A stretch of DNA of 64,000 nt from an uncultured Porphyromonadaceae bacterium (GTDB lineage Bacteria; Bacteroidota; Bacteroidia; Bacteroidales; Muribaculaceae). The stretch is taken from contig URTA01000001.1 in assembly GCA_900550645.1 (NCBI GenBank), positions 1-64,000 of the forward strand, written 5' to 3'. Numbering within the stretch: position 1 is the stretch's first letter; each line of letters starts with the position of its first letter. Of this stretch, positions 37,429 through 45,227 are shown one piece after another. Below the pieces are notes generated by a model. The model made no database searches, was not told where the DNA came from, and was given only the letters and a program-made list of their open reading frames with translations. Made by a program: the position numbers and the translations under genes.

Positions 37429-37457
37429 ATGGGGAGGGTCAGTCGGTCGGCAGTGGG

Positions 37458-38006
37458 TCAGTCTTCGGGGTAGGTGACGGTGATTTCGTAGCCGTCGCTG
37501 TTGACCTCGAAGTTGCGCGATGTGATTATTCCGTCGTTGTCGAGGAAATAGTTGCCGAGGTTTTCGATGTTGAATGTCGCGGCAAAGTCGAGTTCGTACA
37601 GCCCTGCTTGCTCGAAGACGTCCATTATTCGTGAGAATTCGACCCATGTACGTGTCATGATGCCCATGTGGTACTCTTTGTTGGTTGAGGGCACGAAGTT
37701 TTCCTTGGCTTTCTGTGTGACGTAGAATTTCCCTTTGAGGGGGTATGTCTCGCACACGATGCCCTGATTGTATTCCTTGTTGTCAATGGTGTATACCGTT
37801 TCGGGCTTACCGTCGCAGATGATGTGCAGCTCCATGTCGGTCGACTCGAACTGGTCGTCAGTGGAGATGATCTGGATGGCGAAGTTGGCGAATGTGATTT
37901 TCTTGGGTTCTGGTTCCGGGTCGGGCTTCTCGTCGGAGCAGGAGGTGAAGCCCGGGAGCAGTGTCAGTGCGGCAGCGGCGAGCACGCCGTATTTCAGAGT
38001 CTTCAT
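37458..38006 (-). CDS. hypothetical lipoprotein
   Basis: The 182-residue protein has a lipobox-type signal (LLPGFTSC at residues 16-23) followed by an acidic Pro/Glu linker (DEKPDPEPEP). This end is typical of surface-exported Bacteroidetes lipoproteins (charged export signal after the lipidated Cys). The remaining 145 residues are beta-rich (for example TVYTIDNKEYNQG, FVPSTNKEYHMGI) with no recognised domain. It is monocistronic, with its own promoter at 38051-38082. The DEKPDPEPE stretch fits the acidic motif thought to direct lipoproteins to the outer face. Function unknown. Confidence 0.72.
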   Translation of the reverse strand: MKTLKYGVLAAAALTLLPGFTSCSDEKPDPEPEPKKITFANFAIQIISTDDQFESTDMELHIICDGKPETVYTIDNKEYNQGIVCETYPLKGKFYVTQKAKENFVPSTNKEYHMGIMTRTWVEFSRIMDVFEQAGLYELDFAATFNIENLGNYFLDNDGIITSRNFEVNSDGYEITVTYPED

Positions 38007-38050
38007 GTTGGTTGTTTTTTGTGGGTTTGTGAATGTTGGTTATTTCAGTT

Positions 38051-38082
38051 GCGAAGTTAGGTAAAATATTTTGAAACGGCAA
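38051..38082 (-). promoter_or_regulatory. promoter of the lipoprotein gene
   Basis: Minus strand: TTG (38080-38082), 20 bases, TAACTTCGC (38051-38059), one mismatch from the -7 consensus. Confidence 0.5.
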
Positions 38083-38112
38083 GTGTTGTATGCGCTGCTG
38101 GTGTGAAAAATG

Positions 38113-38448
38113 TCATTTCTGCATCTGCGCCAGCCCCCATTGTATCATTTCGTGGAGTATGGGTATGAACGAATCTCCTTTTTCGGTTATGGAGTATTCT
38201 ACTTTGGGCGGTACTGACGGATAGAGCGTGCGGCTTATCATGCCGTCTGCCGTGAGTGTTTTCAGCGTGGAGCTGAGCACTTTGGGCGAGATGTCAGGCA
38301 GTGCATGAGCCATCTCGTTGAAACGCAGGCAGCGGGACTCTCCGAGCATGGCGAGGATGAGCAGCCCCCATTTGGTGCTGAAGTGTGATATGACGTTGCG
38401 GATGGGACAACTGTCTGTCCCGGAAAATTTTTTCAGTTTGTCGTTCAT
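38113..38448 (-). CDS. HxlR-family winged-helix transcriptional regulator
   Basis: The 111-residue protein fits HxlR regulators: CPIRNVISHFSTKWGLLILAML with the family Cys near the start, then RFNEMAHALPDISPKVLSSTLKTL (recognition helix) and the wing (VEYSITEKG). Such regulators are usually repressors of an adjacent divergent gene, sometimes through Cys oxidation or ligand binding. The shared region 38449-38597 with the cupin gene contains two inverted repeats built on AGGTTA and two facing promoters, strongly suggesting it controls itself and the cupin gene. Confidence 0.88.
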   Translation of the reverse strand: MNDKLKKFSGTDSCPIRNVISHFSTKWGLLILAMLGESRCLRFNEMAHALPDISPKVLSSTLKTLTADGMISRTLYPSVPPKVEYSITEKGDSFIPILHEMIQWGLAQMQK

Positions 38449-38490
38449 TTTTTCTTGCTGATAATCAGTGTTTGCTACCTGGCTGTAAGC

Positions 38491-38510
38491 AGGTTACTCG
38501 TGGGTAACCT
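38491..38510. promoter_or_regulatory. inverted repeat 1, candidate HxlR operator
   Basis: AGGTTAC (38491-38497) and GTAACCT (38504-38510) with a six-base spacer, ending directly before the -33 of the cupin promoter. Its half-site AGGTTA recurs in repeat 2. Confidence 0.6.
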
Positions 38511-38511
38511 C

Positions 38512-38543
38512 TTGCAAGTGTCGGGAAGAGGGTGTAATTTTGC
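38512..38543 (+). promoter_or_regulatory. promoter of the cupin gene
   Basis: TTG (38512-38514), 20 bases, TAATTTTGC (38535-38543). It is flanked by inverted repeat 1 upstream and inverted repeat 2 downstream, in the start region. Confidence 0.6.
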
Positions 38544-38551
38544 GCTATCAA

Positions 38552-38570
38552 AAGGTTATCTGATAACCTT
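38552..38570. promoter_or_regulatory. inverted repeat 2, candidate HxlR operator between two facing promoters
   Basis: AAGGTTATC (38552-38560) and GATAACCTT (38562-38570) form a perfect 9-bp dyad around one base. It lies just downstream of the cupin -7 box and just downstream of the minus-strand -7 box, so one bound dimer could block both. Confidence 0.65.
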
Positions 38571-38571
38571 G

Positions 38572-38603
38572 GCAAAGTTAATATACAATCTACAATAATG
38601 CAA
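38572..38603 (-). promoter_or_regulatory. promoter of the hxlR-like gene
   Basis: Minus strand: TTG (38601-38603), 20 bases, TAACTTTGC (38572-38580). It faces the cupin promoter, so the two transcripts overlap across about 30 bases. Confidence 0.55.
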
Positions 38604-39020
38604 GTCATGAGTGAATTGAAGAAACTGAATGAGGGGGCGAAGTTCTCCCACGGAACAGTCGGCAACCTCGGAGAGTTTGCCGGCAAGGTGTTTGTCAAGG
38701 ATGTTCTCGGCGAGACATCGTGTGAAATTTCCTTCGGCACGCTTGCCCCAGGCGAAGCGGTGCCGTTCTTCCACAGCCACAAGGAGAATGAGGAGAACTA
38801 TATCGTGCTGTCAGGGAAGGGAATGTTCCAGGTCGATGACGATGTGTTTGCAGTGGGCGAGGGTTCTGTGGTGCGCGTGGCCACGGGTTGCGACCGCAAC
38901 ATCAAGAACACTGCAGAAAGCGGCAACCTGACGTATATCTGCATACAGGCTCGCGAGGGCAGCCTGGGCGGCTATACGATGACTGACGGTGTGGTGACGG
39001 AGCGCAAGTCGCTGCTGTAA
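38598..39020 (+). CDS. cupin-domain protein, probable target of the HxlR regulator
   Basis: The 140-residue single-domain cupin has the first motif region GEAVPFFHSHKENEENYIVLSG (HSHKxxEE, near residues 55-75) and second-motif material (VGEGSVVRVATGC). Histidines and the Glu suggest a bound metal. Single cupins of this type are often oxidoreductases, isomerases or sensors of small molecules. An alternative start is the in-frame ATG at 38607. It is divergent from, and probably repressed by, the HxlR-like regulator, whose operators surround its promoter. The inducer may be a reactive electrophile or quinone, as in other HxlR systems, but that is inference. Confidence 0.8.
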   Translation: MQVMSELKKLNEGAKFSHGTVGNLGEFAGKVFVKDVLGETSCEISFGTLAPGEAVPFFHSHKENEENYIVLSGKGMFQVDDDVFAVGEGSVVRVATGCDRNIKNTAESGNLTYICIQAREGSLGGYTMTDGVVTERKSLL

Positions 39021-39027
39021 TCCCCTG

Positions 39028-39351
39028 TCAGCTGACCATTTTCAGCCCGACGATAGAGATGATGAGTGTGGTGATGAAGACCATCCTCCAGAGCGTCGCC
39101 GGCTCGTGAAGGAACAGTATGCCGGCTATTACTGTGCCGACTGCGCCTATCCCGGTCCAAACGGGGTAGGCTGTACCTATTGGTATGGTCTGTACGGCTT
39201 TGGCGAGCAGCGTCATGCTCAGCGCAAGCGACAGGAGGAAGCCTCCCATCCACAGCCAGTATTCAGTGCCGGCAGCTTCTTTGGCTTTGCCGAGACAGAA
39301 TGCGAAGCCTGTCTCAAACAGTCCTGCGATTATGAGGATTATCCAGTTCAT
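39028..39351 (-). CDS. small multidrug resistance (SugE/Gdx-like) exporter
   Basis: The 107-residue protein has four membrane helices and the family Glu in the first (LIIAGLFETGFAF near residue 13), plus TIPIGTAYPVWTGIGAVGT, the signature of the SugE/Gdx branch. Members export guanidinium or quaternary ammonium compounds as antiparallel dimers. No guanidine riboswitch is present: only 15 bases separate it from the YdeI-like gene, so it appears to be the last cistron of the ten-gene operon. Why an exporter belongs with sialic acid genes is unclear. Confidence 0.85.
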   Translation of the reverse strand: MNWIILIIAGLFETGFAFCLGKAKEAAGTEYWLWMGGFLLSLALSMTLLAKAVQTIPIGTAYPVWTGIGAVGTVIAGILFLHEPATLWRMVFITTLIISIVGLKMVS

Positions 39352-39366
39352 TGTCGGTTGGGTTGA

Positions 39367-39930
39367 TCAATAGTCGAGCAGCCGCCCGTAATCGTTCCAT
39401 GCGCCGATCATTTCGCCGTGTTCGGAGGCTTCAATGAGTTTTTCGAGGCGCGACTGCCACACCTTGCGGGCGGTGCGGCTTATGATGTTGTCTATTCTAA
39501 CGCGGCGGTACAGCGGGTGAAATGACATGAAGTTTGCCCAAGCCGTTTCATTAGCGCGGAATGTATCGAGTATGTGCTTCGGAAGCTCAGGTTCGGCCGC
39601 CATGTCAGGCAGGACGGCTCTGCCGGCATCTGTCATCAGCCCGAGTTTCTCGAGTCGGCGGCACCGTTCCTTGTTTAGTTCTGTCCAGTTGCTGCCTTTG
39701 CGCCGCCGTGTAAAGCGTTGGCAATATATACCGTTGATTGTTTTTACGGTAGCGTCTATCCAGCCGAAACATAATGCTTCTTCGACTGCATCGAGATACC
39801 ATAACGCATCCTGCGGAGGCGTTGCGCCGCGCTTGCAGCGAACCCAACAGTCGGGGACGCTGTCATGGTTTGCTGCCAGCCATTGGCGGAACTGTTCGCG
39901 AGTTGTTATGTCGAGCAGCTTTACATCCAT
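39367..39930 (-). CDS. YdeI/OmdA family protein
   Basis: The 187-residue protein matches the YdeI/OmpD-associated family: FRQWLAANHDSVPDCWVRCKRG, ALCFGWIDATVKTI with FTRRRKGSNWTELNKERC near residue 75, and a C-terminal helical end. Members have been tied to bacteriocin or stress protection, without known enzyme activity. It follows neuA by 16 bases and precedes the SMR gene by 15, so it is probably part of the same transcript. Confidence 0.8.
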   Translation of the reverse strand: MDVKLLDITTREQFRQWLAANHDSVPDCWVRCKRGATPPQDALWYLDAVEEALCFGWIDATVKTINGIYCQRFTRRRKGSNWTELNKERCRRLEKLGLMTDAGRAVLPDMAAEPELPKHILDTFRANETAWANFMSFHPLYRRVRIDNIISRTARKVWQSRLEKLIEASEHGEMIGAWNDYGRLLDY

Positions 39931-39946
39931 GCCTTGAGGAATTCGT

Positions 39947-40645
39947 TCAGAGCGTTGTATAAAGTGCTTCGGCTATCTGCCAGTCGAGCGGAGTGTCGAG
40001 GTCAACGCTTCGTGCTGCATCCATTGGCGAGGGTATGCGTTTCGGGAAGTCTGACATCGGCATACGGCGCAGCGAGTCGGTCGTGATGACGTATACCGCA
40101 CCGTTGTATTCCCACACTTTGGGCGCGTCCTGACGGCGCGTGAAGCGGCCGTCCCCCTTTGATATGTGCAGACAGCCGTCAGCGTCGGTCTCGTATGCGT
40201 TGTAATACGGGTTTGTCGCAGCCTCCTTGACTGACACCACCATGTCTATTTCGGGAGTCCACAGGTCTATGGCAGCGCGTATGTCTTCAATGCGCCGCAG
40301 CGGCGAGGTGGCTTGCAGCAGCACCATGCGCTGGTATTCTATGCCACGGTCGCGGTAGAAGTCGAGGGCATGGAGCAACACCCCGTATGTTCCGGCAGAG
40401 TCTGTGGCAAGGCTTGCCGGGCGCATGAACGGCACTTCCAGCCCGTAGCCGCGCACAGTCTGCGCTATCTCTTCGGAATCGGTTGATACGCAGATGTCGG
40501 CATCGTAGGCAAAGGCGCGTGCATGGTCTATGGAGTGGCATATCAGCGGCTTGCCGGCAAATGGCTTGATGTTTTTGCCCGGAATGCCCTTGCTGCCTCC
40601 TCGAGCGGGTATGATGAACAGGGTGCGTATGTTGTCAGAAATCAT
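39947..40645 (-). CDS. neuA: CMP-sialic acid (acylneuraminate) cytidylyltransferase
   Basis: The 232-residue protein opens with LFIIPARGGSKGIPGKNIKP, the nucleotide-binding signature of NeuA/LegF/PseF-type enzymes, and has DICVSTDSEEIA, LLQATSPLRRIEDI and SVKEAATNPYYNA further on. It activates a nonulosonic acid with CTP. Together with neuB and neuC directly upstream, a sialic-acid-like sugar is being made and activated for transfer. The start overlaps the neuC stop by 11 bases. Confidence 0.92.
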   Translation of the reverse strand: MISDNIRTLFIIPARGGSKGIPGKNIKPFAGKPLICHSIDHARAFAYDADICVSTDSEEIAQTVRGYGLEVPFMRPASLATDSAGTYGVLLHALDFYRDRGIEYQRMVLLQATSPLRRIEDIRAAIDLWTPEIDMVVSVKEAATNPYYNAYETDADGCLHISKGDGRFTRRQDAPKVWEYNGAVYVITTDSLRRMPMSDFPKRIPSPMDAARSVDLDTPLDWQIAEALYTTL

Positions 40646-41777
40646 AAAATCGCTTTACGGGGTATGGTGAGAAATGTGTGGAGAGAATGGTATCGGTCAT
40701 CAGGGCGAGCGTGTCGGGGCGAGCGTAGGGGTTGTCGCATGTTGCAGCGACGGCTTTGGTTTCCGGCGACAGTACTGTCCGCAGTCCTGCGGCAATCTCG
40801 TCGGCGGTCTCACCGCAGCGTATCACCGATGCCGCATGTGTCCTGCCGTCCTGCCGGTGTCCGATGTCGAGCGTAGGTATGCCCATTGACGGCACTTCCA
40901 CTATCCCGCCGGAACTGTTGCCGACTACCGCCTCGACATGGCGGAGAGCCGACAGGTATCTCACTCGGCCGAGCGAGGGTACGGCGTGTACGCGCTTAGG
41001 GTTGCTCCTTGCGTAGTCCTCTATCATGGCTGTGAGCGGTGTCGGGTCTACGTCGTTGTTGGGGTATGTGAACAGGATATTCCTGTCGGGAAAACGGTCG
41101 AGGGCTGCGAGCAGGTTGCTGTACTGCTCTTCGGGCGGCAGTGAGGAGAGTGTGGCTGCGTGTTGGGTGACGAGGAGGGTATTGCTGCCAAGCGAGAAGC
41201 CTAACGACTGCTCGAGGCTTTCGAGCGGCATCGGAGTGACGCTCATGATGTTATGAATGCCAATAGCCCCGGTAGTGACGACACGCTGCGGGTCTTCACC
41301 CATCTGGATTATGCGCCGTCGGTATTGCTCGGTTTCAGCGAGGTGGAGGTATGACATTTTTGTTATGGCATGGCGGAAGCAGTCGTCAAACGCGCCGTAG
41401 CTTACTGCTCCGCCGGCGATATGCACTATCGGCACGCCGGCGAGTACGGCAGCCTGTGCCACTCCGGTCATCTCAAACCGGTCGCCGAGTATGATAATGG
41501 CATCAGGTTCGACCTGCGACAGCAGCTTGTGAAAGCCCGTGATGCAGCCGGCGGTAATGGCGGCATGGTTGCCCGATACGGGTATTCTGACCGGCGTGAA
41601 GCCGTCAGCCTCGATTTCGGAAACGGTCATGCCAGTCTGCGGCAGCAGGTGCATATTGGTGGCAGCGACGGTTATTTCCGCGCCACGGCGTTGCAGCTCG
41701 GCAGCAACGGGGGATAGCAGCCCCCAGTCGGCGCGTGTGCTTGTGGCGACGACGATATGCAACCTGCGGCCTGTCAT
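40635..41777 (-). CDS. neuC: hydrolysing UDP-N-acetylglucosamine 2-epimerase
   Basis: The 380-residue GT-B-fold enzyme has IVVATSTRADWGLLSPVA at the start, GDRFEMTGVAQAAVLAGVPIVHIAGG near 100, and GNSSGGIVEVPSMGIPTLDIG near 285, the signatures of NeuC-type hydrolysing epimerases. It converts UDP-GlcNAc to ManNAc, or UDP-diNAcBac to the corresponding sugar if the route is the legionaminic one. Overlaps of four bases with neuB and 11 with neuA indicate tight coupling. Confidence 0.92.
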   Translation of the reverse strand: MTGRRLHIVVATSTRADWGLLSPVAAELQRRGAEITVAATNMHLLPQTGMTVSEIEADGFTPVRIPVSGNHAAITAGCITGFHKLLSQVEPDAIIILGDRFEMTGVAQAAVLAGVPIVHIAGGAVSYGAFDDCFRHAITKMSYLHLAETEQYRRRIIQMGEDPQRVVTTGAIGIHNIMSVTPMPLESLEQSLGFSLGSNTLLVTQHAATLSSLPPEEQYSNLLAALDRFPDRNILFTYPNNDVDPTPLTAMIEDYARSNPKRVHAVPSLGRVRYLSALRHVEAVVGNSSGGIVEVPSMGIPTLDIGHRQDGRTHAASVIRCGETADEIAAGLRTVLSPETKAVAATCDNPYARPDTLALMTDTILSTHFSPYPVKRFYDF

Positions 41778-42817
41778 AGCGTGATTAGGGAGTCGTAGGG
41801 GAAATCGGCGACGGCGGCAGTGCCGATCACCTCGTCCCAGCGCATCGGGGAAATGCCGTTGCCAGGCCGCTTGACGGTGATGTTCTCCTCGGTGAGTATC
41901 TCACCACGGCGTATGTCGCGGGCGGCGACGATGCTTTTGCGGGCTATGGGCATATTCTTGCTTTCCGACGCAGACACCACCTTTTCGGCAGAGCCGAGAG
42001 CCAGCTCGATGTTGCGTATGGCGGCTACCATGGCTTTCAGTTCGTCGGGTTCGAGCGATGCCTTGTGGTCAGGTCCCGGGAGTGTGCGGTCGAGCGTGAA
42101 ATGCTTCTCGATGACGTGTGCGCCGCGAGCCACGGCAGCAACGGGGACTTCGATGCCGACGGTATGGTCAGAGTATCCGGTACGCACGCCGAGCCGCTCG
42201 GCTATGGTGTCCATGGCGCGTAGGTTGACATCGCGGAATGGTGTGGGGTACTCTGTGTTGCAGTGCAGCACGGTTATCTGGTCGCGTGTCAATGTGGACT
42301 GTGAGGGGTATTTCGCGGATGCTCCTGTCAGAATCTCGATAGCCGTCTCAATTTCGTCGAGCGTGGACATGCCAGTAGACATGATGACGGGTATCCCCTT
42401 GGCGGCAATGCGGCGCAGGTAGGGGAGGTTGGTTATCTCGCCTGAGGGTATTTTGAAATAGTCTTGTCCGAGGTCTGCGAGAAAATCGACGGAAACGAGG
42501 TCAAACGGGGTGCTCATGAATCCGATGCCGACCTGGCGGCACAGCTCTTTCAGCTCAATGTAGTCATTCAGCGGCAGGTGTATTGCGCGGCACATGTCGA
42601 GCTGCGACTCGTCGCTTCCGGTGGTTGATTTCTGGTATTCCGCCTTGTCGGCAATGGAGGATATGACGAGTTCCGGTACTGCGGTTTGGAACTTGACATA
42701 GTCAGCGCCGGCCTCGTGAGCCGCCAGCACCATCTGCCGCGCCATTTCGAGCGAGCCGTTGTGGTTCACCCCGGCCTCGGCGATTATGGTGACGTGTCTT
42801 TGGTCAGTGTTCATCAT
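41774..42817 (-). CDS. neuB: N-acylneuraminate (sialic or legionaminic acid) synthase
   Basis: The 347-residue protein has TIIAEAGVNHNGSLEMARQM at the N-terminus, IPSGEITNLPYLRRIA, VIMSTGMSTLDEIE, LLHCNTEYPTP-like LHCNTEYPTPF and TGYSDHTVGIEVPVAAVA in the barrel, then a C-terminal SAF (antifreeze-like) domain (ESKNMPIARKSIVAARDI). It condenses the N-acyl sugar with phosphoenolpyruvate. Whether the product is Neu5Ac or legionaminic acid cannot be decided from these motifs. The presence of a LegB-like dehydratase upstream favours a legionaminic-like route, although LegC and LegH are not here. Confidence 0.92.
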   Translation of the reverse strand: MMNTDQRHVTIIAEAGVNHNGSLEMARQMVLAAHEAGADYVKFQTAVPELVISSIADKAEYQKSTTGSDESQLDMCRAIHLPLNDYIELKELCRQVGIGFMSTPFDLVSVDFLADLGQDYFKIPSGEITNLPYLRRIAAKGIPVIMSTGMSTLDEIETAIEILTGASAKYPSQSTLTRDQITVLHCNTEYPTPFRDVNLRAMDTIAERLGVRTGYSDHTVGIEVPVAAVARGAHVIEKHFTLDRTLPGPDHKASLEPDELKAMVAAIRNIELALGSAEKVVSASESKNMPIARKSIVAARDIRRGEILTEENITVKRPGNGISPMRWDEVIGTAAVADFPYDSLITL

Positions 42818-42826
42818 TGGAGTGTG

Positions 42827-43777
42827 TCAACGGTTGTAGAAAATGGCCTCTTTCTGGTATCGCGCCATCACGGTGTGGTTGCTCCAGTCGCTGCAGGGCT
42901 TCACGCCCACGCCGAGGGCTTCGGAGAGTATGTAGTCCGGTATCGGCGCACCGGCATAAATGGAGCATATAACACCGCCGCCGAGGCGCGGGTTTATCTC
43001 CATGAGCATATAGCGGCCGGTCTTTTTGTCGTGCAGGAACTGCAGTGTCACCGGGCCTATGAAGCCGAATGCGTCGATTACACGGCGCGACATGTCCTCG
43101 AGCATCTCGTTGCGGCAAGTCTGAGTGCGTGTCACCTCGCCGCCCATGACCTCAATGCGCAGCCTGGGGACGGTGACGAGTGTCTCGCCGGCTTGCGACA
43201 CGTAGCAGTCAACGGTGTATTCCTCGGCGTTCTCGACATATTCCTGCACGAGGTAGTCCTGAAGGTTGTCAAGGTGCATCAGGTCCTCTAGGTTGTAGAA
43301 CACCTTTATGCCACGCGAGGCAGAGCCGTGTCGCGGCTTGGCTATCGCCGGCATTTCGGCGTTGATGACGGAGTACGTCTTGGGTATGTCTATCTTCTTG
43401 TCGCGGAACGCCTTTGCTGCTTCCACCTTGTCAAACATCTGCTTGGCGATGTCGAAGTCGCTGACGGGAATGAACACCTTCGGGAGAGCCTCGCGGCATT
43501 TGGCGGCTATCTCTATCGCGCCGTCCACAAACGGCAGGATAATGTCTACTGAGTGTTCCTCAGCCACGCGCACGATGTCCGCGACCACGTCCGGGTCGCT
43601 CCATTTCAGCCCGACTATCACCTGTCCGACTACTGCGATAGGCACTTGCGACATCAGTTCGTAGCTGAGTATGTGCACGTCATAGCCGAGGCGTTGCCCG
43701 CTCTTGATGAGCAGCTCCGCCATAGAGACGCGGCGTGCGCCTCCCAGCATGAGTACTGTGAGTCTGTTTTGCTTCAT
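42827..43777 (-). CDS. ATP-grasp ligase, CarB-like
   Basis: The 316-residue protein has an N-terminal Rossmann-like part (LTVLMLGGARRVSMAELLI), the ATP-grasp loop PAIAKPRHGSASRGIKV near residue 150, and the C-terminal metal site LMEINPRLGGG near residue 265. The shape is that of the carbamoyl phosphate synthase large subunit-like ligases found in polysaccharide loci. It could attach a carboxylic acid or amino acid to the amino sugar or nonulosonic acid. That is inference from position between the dehydratase and neuB. It touches the dehydratase gene without a gap. Confidence 0.82.
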   Translation of the reverse strand: MKQNRLTVLMLGGARRVSMAELLIKSGQRLGYDVHILSYELMSQVPIAVVGQVIVGLKWSDPDVVADIVRVAEEHSVDIILPFVDGAIEIAAKCREALPKVFIPVSDFDIAKQMFDKVEAAKAFRDKKIDIPKTYSVINAEMPAIAKPRHGSASRGIKVFYNLEDLMHLDNLQDYLVQEYVENAEEYTVDCYVSQAGETLVTVPRLRIEVMGGEVTRTQTCRNEMLEDMSRRVIDAFGFIGPVTLQFLHDKKTGRYMLMEINPRLGGGVICSIYAGAPIPDYILSEALGVGVKPCSDWSNHTVMARYQKEAIFYNR

Positions 43778-44761
43778 TTATCTGTTGTAGATGTCTGATT
43801 TGTACATTTTCAGGTTGTCCGGGTTTAGAAACCATTCTACGGTTTTCTCGAGGCCCGAGCGCAGCGAGTATTCCGGTTGCCAGCCGGTGAGGCTGCGTAT
43901 CTTGTCGTTTGCGCCGTGCAGACGGAACACCTCGCTTTTTGCCGGGCGCAGCCGCTGCGGGTCTGTCACCCATTTCACGTCGGCAGCCATGATGTCGGCA
44001 ATGGTCTGCAGCGTCTCTGCCATTGACACTTCCGTGTTGGTGGCGATGTTGATCTCTTCCCCCTCAACGCCGTCGGCGGCAGCTATGGCTGCAAACCCAC
44101 GCACGGTGTCGCGCACATAGTTGAAGTCGCGTGTCGGGGTCAGGTCGCCCACCTTAATCTCGCGTGCGCCGTTGGCTATCTGCGAGATGATAGTGGGGAT
44201 AATGGCGCGTGCCGACTGGCGCGGGCCGTAGGTGTTGAACGGGCGGACTATCGCCACCGGCAGCCCGAAAGCGTTATAGAAGCTCTTGGCAATGGCATCT
44301 GCCCCAATTTTCGTGGCGGAATAGGGAGATTGCGGCTGGCGCGGATGCTCCTCGTCAATGGGGACGTATTTCGCCGTGCCGTAAACTTCGGAGGTCGAGG
44401 TGACGAGCAGGCGGCTCACGCCCGCGTCGAGCGAAGCCTGGCACATATTGAGCGTTCCCTTGATGTTGGTGTCAACATAGCTGTCAGGGGCGATGTAGCT
44501 GTAGGGTATGGCGATGAGAGCAGCCAGGTGGAACACGGTGTCGCACCCTTTGGCTATCTCGCGGCAGAAATTGTTGTCGCGCACGTCGCCGCACACCACC
44601 TCGAGGTTGGGGTGATGCACCTGTTCCAGCCACCCCCAGTTGTTGAACGAGTTGTACTGCGACAGGGCGCGGACGTGGCATCCGCGTTCCAGCATCAGCT
44701 CTGTCAGGTGGCTGCCGATGAAACCGTCGGCTCCGGTTATGAGTATGTTCTTGTTGTCCAT
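43778..44761 (-). CDS. NAD-dependent sugar dehydratase/epimerase, LegB-like
   Basis: The SDR protein (327 residues from the ATG at 44761, where MDNKNILITGADGFIGSHL starts) has the NAD-binding GxxGxxG and active-site TSTSEVYGTAKY with YSATKIG (YxxxK). The SQYNSFNNWGWLEQVHHP segment is the signature of LegB, the UDP-sugar 4,6-dehydratase of legionaminic acid synthesis. The upstream open codons to 44821 overlap the lipoprotein gene and were not used. It is the first enzyme of the sugar part of the operon, 10 bases after the lipoprotein. The matching aminotransferase (LegC) is not in the window. Confidence 0.82.
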   Translation of the reverse strand: MDNKNILITGADGFIGSHLTELMLERGCHVRALSQYNSFNNWGWLEQVHHPNLEVVCGDVRDNNFCREIAKGCDTVFHLAALIAIPYSYIAPDSYVDTNIKGTLNMCQASLDAGVSRLLVTSTSEVYGTAKYVPIDEEHPRQPQSPYSATKIGADAIAKSFYNAFGLPVAIVRPFNTYGPRQSARAIIPTIISQIANGAREIKVGDLTPTRDFNYVRDTVRGFAAIAAADGVEGEEINIATNTEVSMAETLQTIADIMAADVKWVTDPQRLRPAKSEVFRLHGANDKIRSLTGWQPEYSLRSGLEKTVEWFLNPDNLKMYKSDIYNR

Positions 44762-44771
44762 TGTAGTCTTG

Positions 44772-45227
44772 TTACCATTTGCGGAAATAGTATATCGTCT
44801 CGCCGTTGTCGTCGGGGGCATAGCGCAGGGTCATGCGCTTGCCGTCGAGCTGCAGCACGTCCAGGCTGCATTGCCTGGGCAGCCCCAGCAGCGGTGCGCC
44901 GTAACCTCCGGTGTCAGGGTAGTCTATGTAGAGTTTGCCGTCGCTCATGCTGAAGTTGCCGAAACGCTGGTCATTGTGGTGACGGTCGTCGATGCTGAAC
45001 ATCTGTATGGTCGTTGACTGGAAGCACCAGTAGATGGTGTATTGTTCAGAGGGGGTGTATGATATGTCGCCGCCCTCGACCTGCGTGAGCTGCCACAGCC
45101 CGAACACCGGGCCGATGTCGCCGTTGTTGTGCGTGCAAGAGACGAGAAGCAGCAATGGCGACAGCAGTGCCGCGAGCATTAAGCGGCATAGTGTCGGTTT
45201 GCGGCTGCCTGTGCTTGTATTGTTCAT
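44772..45227 (-). CDS. lipocalin-like lipoprotein
   Basis: The 151-residue protein has an N-terminal lipobox (LLLLVSC at about residue 31) and a lipocalin-like body: GPVFGLWQLTQVEGG, beta strands with LYIDYPDTGGYGAP and MTLRYAPDDNGETIYYF. Similar small lipocalin-like lipoproteins are common in Bacteroidales and have no assigned role. Here it sits between Wzi and the sugar genes, with a four-base overlap of its start with the Wzi stop, so it may help surface glycan assembly. Confidence 0.72.
   Translation of the reverse strand: MNNTSTGSRKPTLCRLMLAALLSPLLLLVSCTHNNGDIGPVFGLWQLTQVEGGDISYTPSEQYTIYWCFQSTTIQMFSIDDRHHNDQRFGNFSMSDGKLYIDYPDTGGYGAPLLGLPRQCSLDVLQLDGKRMTLRYAPDDNGETIYYFRKW

Noticed and set aside
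39028..39366. Guanidine riboswitch ahead of the SugE/Gdx-like exporter
   Set aside because: Only 15 bases separate it from the previous gene, too little for a riboswitch.
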